64,000 bases of DNA from [Clostridium] citroniae WAL-17108. Lineage in GTDB: Bacteria > Bacillota > Clostridia > Lachnospirales > Lachnospiraceae. The stretch's first letter is position 1, and every line of letters begins with the position of its first letter. The stretch covers positions 124,001-188,000 of the forward strand of contig NZ_JH376423.1 of NCBI RefSeq assembly GCF_000233455.1, given 5' to 3'. Positions 60,892 to 64,000 of the stretch are shown here, one piece after another. The notes beneath the pieces were generated by a model, which was not told the origin of the DNA, searched no databases, and was given only the letters and a program-made list of their open reading frames with translations. Both the position numbers and the translations under genes were made by a program.

Positions 60892-61356
60892 ATGATTTTT
60901 GATGAAAAGAAAAACCTGGATTTTTACAGAAACTTGGGATTGGAAGGCAGATATGCCAAAGCGGTGGATTTTCTGCAGAATACGGATCTGGACGCGCTTG
61001 AACCAGGTAAGTATGAGATTGACGGCAAGAACGTGTATGCCAATGTTGTAGCTTACACCACCATTCCCTGGGATGAGGCAAAGTATGAAGCCCATGAGCA
61101 CTATACTGATATCCAGTATGTGATCGAGGGAAGCGAGGTCATGACCTATGCGCCTGTTCACGAGATGATAGTAAAGACACCTTATAATCCAGACAAGGAT
61201 GTGGTATTCTTTGAGAATACAACTCCGGGACTTCGGATCGTGACAAAAGCAGACCAGTACCTGATCTTTCAACCATGGGATGCCCATAAGCCAAAGGCAG
61301 CTGACCAGGAGCCGGCGCCCATTAAAAAGGTGATCGTAAAAATTAAAGAGGATTGA
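60892..61356 (+). CDS. YhcH/YjgK/YiaL family protein
   Basis: A 154-residue cupin-like protein of the DUF386 family (EbgC, NanQ, YhcH). It has 'YEAHEHYTDIQYVIEGSEVM' with the His and Glu residues that bind metal in the family, and 'YLIFQPWDAHKPK' with a further His. Known members open or anomerise sugars such as sialic acid. Here it is alone, with its own promoter and terminator. AAGGAG precedes ATG 60892. Confidence 0.92.
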   Translation: MIFDEKKNLDFYRNLGLEGRYAKAVDFLQNTDLDALEPGKYEIDGKNVYANVVAYTTIPWDEAKYEAHEHYTDIQYVIEGSEVMTYAPVHEMIVKTPYNPDKDVVFFENTTPGLRIVTKADQYLIFQPWDAHKPKAADQEPAPIKKVIVKIKED

Positions 61357-61378
61357 TCCGTTAGGCGGATCTGGTTTT

Positions 61379-61406
61379 GCCCGGCAGTGTATGCCGGGTA
61401 TTTTTT
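61379..61406 (+). terminator. Intrinsic terminator after the YhcH-family gene
   Basis: An 8-bp stem (61379-61386 with 61392-61399) is followed by ATTTTTT. Confidence 0.9.
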
Positions 61407-61448
61407 ATGCCAAGGCCCTGCTTTTATTATAAGGAAGTTAAAAAGTGG

Positions 61449-61477
61449 ATGACACATAGGATAAAGTATTGTATAAT
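61449..61477 (+). promoter_or_regulatory. Promoter of the metal/oxyanion importer
   Basis: ATGACA (61449-61454) and TATAAT (61472-61477) are 17 bp apart; transcription would begin near 61484. Confidence 0.55.
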
Positions 61478-61504
61478 ATCGTTATACTTTAAAAAGAATA
61501 ACGA

Positions 61505-61618
61505 TTTACCCTGGTGGCGGTTACACGCCTGGCCCTGCGGGGAACCGGGATACGGATTGCGGCCGATTGGTCTGAGGCGGAGAACGTACAGGGAATCATG
61601 GCCGGGGGAGCGTGTAAA
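61505..61618 (+). ncRNA. Structured leader RNA, candidate riboswitch
   Basis: The GC-rich leader folds around a closing stem ACACGC (61523-61528) with GCGTGT (61610-61615), continued by GGCC (61531-61534) with GGCC (61600-61603); small hairpins GGCG/CGCC, CCC/GGG (TGC loop) and CCG/CGG lie inside or beside it. An outer TTTAC/GTAAA pairing reaches the ribosome site. The transporter downstream is MolBC-like, so a molybdenum/tungsten cofactor (Moco) element is my best guess, but I could not check the consensus. Confidence 0.5.
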
Positions 61619-61623
61619 GGGGA

Positions 61624-62658
61624 ATGAGAAAAGATAAAAAGGGGAAAATGAAATTCCGCATATTGGTGCTGGTCCTGATCATGCTGCTGACCGGCTTGTT
61701 TTTTGCTTCTTTCCTGGTGGGTACTTATCCCATTCCTGTGGGAACGGTTTGGGATGTGCTCTGGTCCAGGATAACTGAGTTCACGCCTTATTGGGATCCG
61801 GCCGTGGAAAAAGTCATTTTCCAGGTCAGGATCCCCAGAATACTGCTTGGAATCCTGGTGGGCGGCGGTCTGGCTGTTTCCGGAGCATCCTATCAGACCT
61901 TGTTTAAGAACCCTATGGTATCCCCGGATATCTTGGGGGTGTCGGCAGGAGCAGGGTTCGGTGCCGCCCTGGCAATGCTGGGAAGCGGCTCCTGGGCCCA
62001 GATCCAGCTGAGCGCCCTGGTCTTTGGTCTGGCAGCCGTGGCAGCCGCTTATTTGATCGGCTCTGTTTACGGGAAAGCTGAGGTTACTACCCTGGTTCTG
62101 GCCGGAGTCATTGTATCCAGCCTGTTCCAGGCGCTTTTATCCGTGGTTAAAACATACGCGGATACGGACAGCCAGCTTCCATCCATTACCTTCTGGCTTA
62201 TGGGCAGTTTGGGAAAGGGGGACATGGAGGATGTGGGAATCCTCCTGCCCGTGACCGGAGTCTGTCTCCTCATCCTGTTTCTGTACCGGAACCAGATCGA
62301 TGTGCTGGCAACCGGGGAGGAAGAGGCTGCGGCCTTGGGAGTGAATGTGAAGCTGGTGAGTTTTCTTGTGATCGTCACCTCCACCATGATGACCGTGGTG
62401 TCGGTGAGCATCTGCGGAATGATCGGATGGGTAGGACTGGTGGTGCCGCATATCACCCGCCTGTTTACGGGGGCCAGATATTCCAGGCTGATCGCGGTGT
62501 CATTTCTCATCGGCGGTTTCTTTCTGCTGCTCATGGACGATATCATACGGGGGGCTAACAGCGTGGAACTGCCCCTTGGGGTATTGACTGCCCTGGTAGG
62601 AACTCCGGTTTTTGCATTTCTTCTGGTCCGTTCCAGAAAGGGGGCTTCCCAATGCTGA
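61624..62658 (+). CDS. FecCD-type ABC importer permease (MolB/BtuC-like)
   Basis: A 344-residue membrane permease with about ten helices, of the type II importer class that carries siderophores, cobalamin, haem or molybdate/tungstate. Typical segments are 'RIPRILLGILVGGGLAVSGASYQTLFKNP' (in part), 'GVSAGAGFGAALAM' and 'GMIGWVGLVVPHITRL', the last being the coupling helix. ATG 61624 follows AAAGGGG, which is next to the closing stem of the leader RNA. First of three genes. Confidence 0.93.
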   Translation: MRKDKKGKMKFRILVLVLIMLLTGLFFASFLVGTYPIPVGTVWDVLWSRITEFTPYWDPAVEKVIFQVRIPRILLGILVGGGLAVSGASYQTLFKNPMVSPDILGVSAGAGFGAALAMLGSGSWAQIQLSALVFGLAAVAAAYLIGSVYGKAEVTTLVLAGVIVSSLFQALLSVVKTYADTDSQLPSITFWLMGSLGKGDMEDVGILLPVTGVCLLILFLYRNQIDVLATGEEEAAALGVNVKLVSFLVIVTSTMMTVVSVSICGMIGWVGLVVPHITRLFTGARYSRLIAVSFLIGGFFLLLMDDIIRGANSVELPLGVLTALVGTPVFAFLLVRSRKGASQC

Positions 62659-63464
62659 CAGTGGAGCACCTGAGATTTTCCTACAAACACGGAGACTTGG
62701 TATTAAAGGATGTGAGTTTTGACCTGGATTTTGGGGATTGCCTGTGCCTTCTGGGCCCCAATGGCACGGGTAAGACAACCTTGTTAAAATGTCTTCTGAA
62801 CCATCAGAAACCTGATGGGGGACGGATTCTTCTGGATGGCAGGGATATCTGCTGTATGACATCCAGGGAAAGGGCTGCCAGGCTGGCCTATGTGTCTCAG
62901 TCCACAGGACTGTCATTTCCCTATTCTGTGGAGGAGGTGGTGCTGATGGGACGTGTGGCACATATGCGTCTGGGTGCATCCATATCAAAGAAGGACCGGA
63001 GCATTGCTTATGAGGTCATGGACCGTATGGGGATCATGGATATGAAACATAAGAATTTTCAGATCCTCAGCGGAGGGGAGCGTCAGATGGTGCTGATTGC
63101 CAGAGCATTGACCCAACAGGCCAATTATCTGATCCTGGACGAGCCCACAGCAGCCCTGGATTACAGCAATCAGGTGAAAATATTGGATATGATCCGGAAT
63201 TTGTCAGGAGGGGGATACGGGATCCTTATGACCTCCCACTTTCCGGATCACGCATTCCTGGCCTGCAACAAAGCGGTCCTTATGAGGGATGGGGGAGTGA
63301 TGGCATTTGGAACACCGGATCAGGTTGTAACCAGTGATAATTTAACGGAACTTTACCGCGTACCGGTTGTTGTAACCGAAGCCGCGTTAGAGAATAAAGG
63401 GGAACAGGCCATACAAAGGGTCTGTGTACCGGTGATCAAAAGGAGAGGAAATAATGAGACGTAA
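62652..63464 (+). CDS. ABC importer ATP-binding protein (MolC-like)
   Basis: ATPase subunit of 270 residues: Walker A 'GPNGTGKTT', signature 'LSGGERQMVLIARA', Walker B 'YLILDEPTAALD' and switch His in 'TSHFPDH'. The stretch 'RQMVLIARALTQQANYLILDEPTAALDYSNQ' (shown partly) is closer, as I recall them, to molybdate/tungstate MolC proteins than to FhuC or BtuD. Its start overlaps the permease stop. Confidence 0.9.
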   Translation: MLTVEHLRFSYKHGDLVLKDVSFDLDFGDCLCLLGPNGTGKTTLLKCLLNHQKPDGGRILLDGRDICCMTSRERAARLAYVSQSTGLSFPYSVEEVVLMGRVAHMRLGASISKKDRSIAYEVMDRMGIMDMKHKNFQILSGGERQMVLIARALTQQANYLILDEPTAALDYSNQVKILDMIRNLSGGGYGILMTSHFPDHAFLACNKAVLMRDGGVMAFGTPDQVVTSDNLTELYRVPVVVTEAALENKGEQAIQRVCVPVIKRRGNNET

Positions 63465-64000
63465 TATGAGAAAAGGCAGATCTGGGATTATGGCGGTGAT
63501 CCTGTCGGCAGCATTGGGAGCGGGGATGATGACAGGCTGTGGAAACACAGGCCGGAATACGGCCGAAACTCCGGCTGTAACCGCAGCCGGAACCACAGCC
63601 GGGACCGCGGCCGGAACTACAACCGGGACCGCAGCCGGAACTACAACCGGGACCGCAGCCGAGAATACAGCCGGGGCAGCAAAGCAGGAAGGGAAAGCCA
63701 CCCATGATGTCACTGACATGGCCGGCAGGACCGTGACACTGCCCACGGAGATAGACAGCATCGCAACCTTTGGATCCATCGGAGTCATCAATGCATTTGT
63801 AGAGCTTATGGGAAGCGGGGAGAAGATCTGCAACGACATGACGGCCAGTTTTACCAAATCTGATAAATGGGCCATGCAGTATGAGTTTGCGCCTCAGATA
63901 AAGGGTGCGCCGGTGCTTCAGAACGCGGACGGGGAAATACAGATGGAAAAGGTGCTGGCCCTGAACCCGGATCTGTGCCTGGTAATGTCCAAGGACCTGA
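63454..64000 (+). CDS. ABC importer substrate-binding lipoprotein, partial
   Basis: Runs off the window; 182 codons are visible. The signal peptide ends in lipobox MTGC (Cys at about 29), followed by a Thr/Ala/Gly linker made of repeats, then the start of a periplasmic-binding domain of the cluster A (helical backbone) type: 'THDVTDMAGRTVTLPTEIDSIA' (in part) and 'VLALNPDLCLVMSK'. The start ATG 63454 follows AGGAGAGG and overlaps the ATPase gene end in another frame. It delivers the substrate to the permease above. Confidence 0.9.
   Translation, partial: MRRNMRKGRSGIMAVILSAALGAGMMTGCGNTGRNTAETPAVTAAGTTAGTAAGTTTGTAAGTTTGTAAENTAGAAKQEGKATHDVTDMAGRTVTLPTEIDSIATFGSIGVINAFVELMGSGEKICNDMTASFTKSDKWAMQYEFAPQIKGAPVLQNADGEIQMEKVLALNPDLCLVMSKDL
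63589..63660. repeat. Three 24-bp coding tandem repeats
   Basis: Units at 63589-63612, 63613-63636 and 63637-63660, the last two identical, encode GTTxGTAA-type linker repeats of the binding lipoprotein. Confidence 0.9.

Noticed and set aside
61484..61623. Cobalamin riboswitch before the FecCD-type importer
   Set aside because: The B12-box pattern (GCCACTG-like) is not present in the leader.

Overview
The window looks like chromosome of an anaerobic, spore-forming Firmicute of the Lachnospiraceae (my best guess is the Enterocloster / Clostridium clostridioforme group). The reasons are the ftsZ-spoIIGA-sigE block, sigG, a YlmC/YmxH protein, a six-gene Rnf complex, strong AGGAGG ribosome sites, TTG starts and moderately high GC. 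No tRNA, rRNA, CRISPR array, intact insertion sequence or prophage was recognised. The assignment is from gene content only.

Layout. 0-5.6 kb: murA, ftsQ/divIB and ftsZ, interrupted by a lower-GC stretch (2.25-4.1 kb) with an unknown gene, a decayed methyltransferase-like gene and an acetyltransferase. 5.6-11 kb: spoIIGA-sigE behind a Spo0A-type promoter, then sigG on the opposite strand 2.6 kb away, with a YcxB-like protein, a choline-binding-repeat protein and a NYN-LOTUS protein in between. 11.3-25 kb: a TetR-type regulator divergent from a nine-gene operon encoding an acyl-CoA ligase, a superoxide-reductase-like protein, an OYE/BaiCD-type Fe-S flavoenzyme, two family III CoA-transferases, two acyl-CoA dehydrogenases, a permease and EtfBA. 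25-32.7 kb: RsiV-like protein, coaX, coaBC, prfC, yqeY, a PepV-type dipeptidase and an SGNH lipoprotein. 32.8-36.2 kb: metNIQ behind a long leader that encodes a 30-residue peptide with ten Met and two Cys, followed by an intrinsic terminator. 36.3-43.8 kb: DUF4190 protein, ylmC, aroD, nrdR, yqeG, fused aroE-aroK, efp, argS. 43.8-52 kb: SNF2 helicase, a flavodoxin-like reductase, and MarR plus a heterodimeric ABC exporter. 52-57.3 kb: rnfCDGEAB. 57.4-64 kb: a small protein, a sodium:solute symporter, a SleB-type hydrolase, a YhcH-family protein, then a FecCD/MolBC-like metal or oxyanion ABC importer behind a structured leader RNA, running off the end.

How the parts may work together. The 12.4-25 kb operon can activate a carboxylic acid as CoA thioester, swap CoA between product and substrate, and reduce or oxidise the acyl chain with electrons carried by Etf. 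EtfB resembles the flavin-bifurcating clade, so reduced ferredoxin could be re-oxidised by the Rnf complex encoded in the same window. The acid is unknown; the similarity of one CoA-transferase to FldA (phenyllactate/cinnamate) and the general likeness to bai and carnitine-type clusters point to an aryl-acrylate, alicyclic or other host- or diet-derived acid.

The most noteworthy items are the Met/Cys-rich leader peptide before metNIQ (a candidate peptide-sensing attenuator, where no S-box or T-box is visible), the uncharacterised acyl-CoA redox operon with its Cys-rich SOR-like protein, the structured RNA before the MolBC-like transporter, the inverted and uncoupled sigG, and the apparent ACG start of ylmC.
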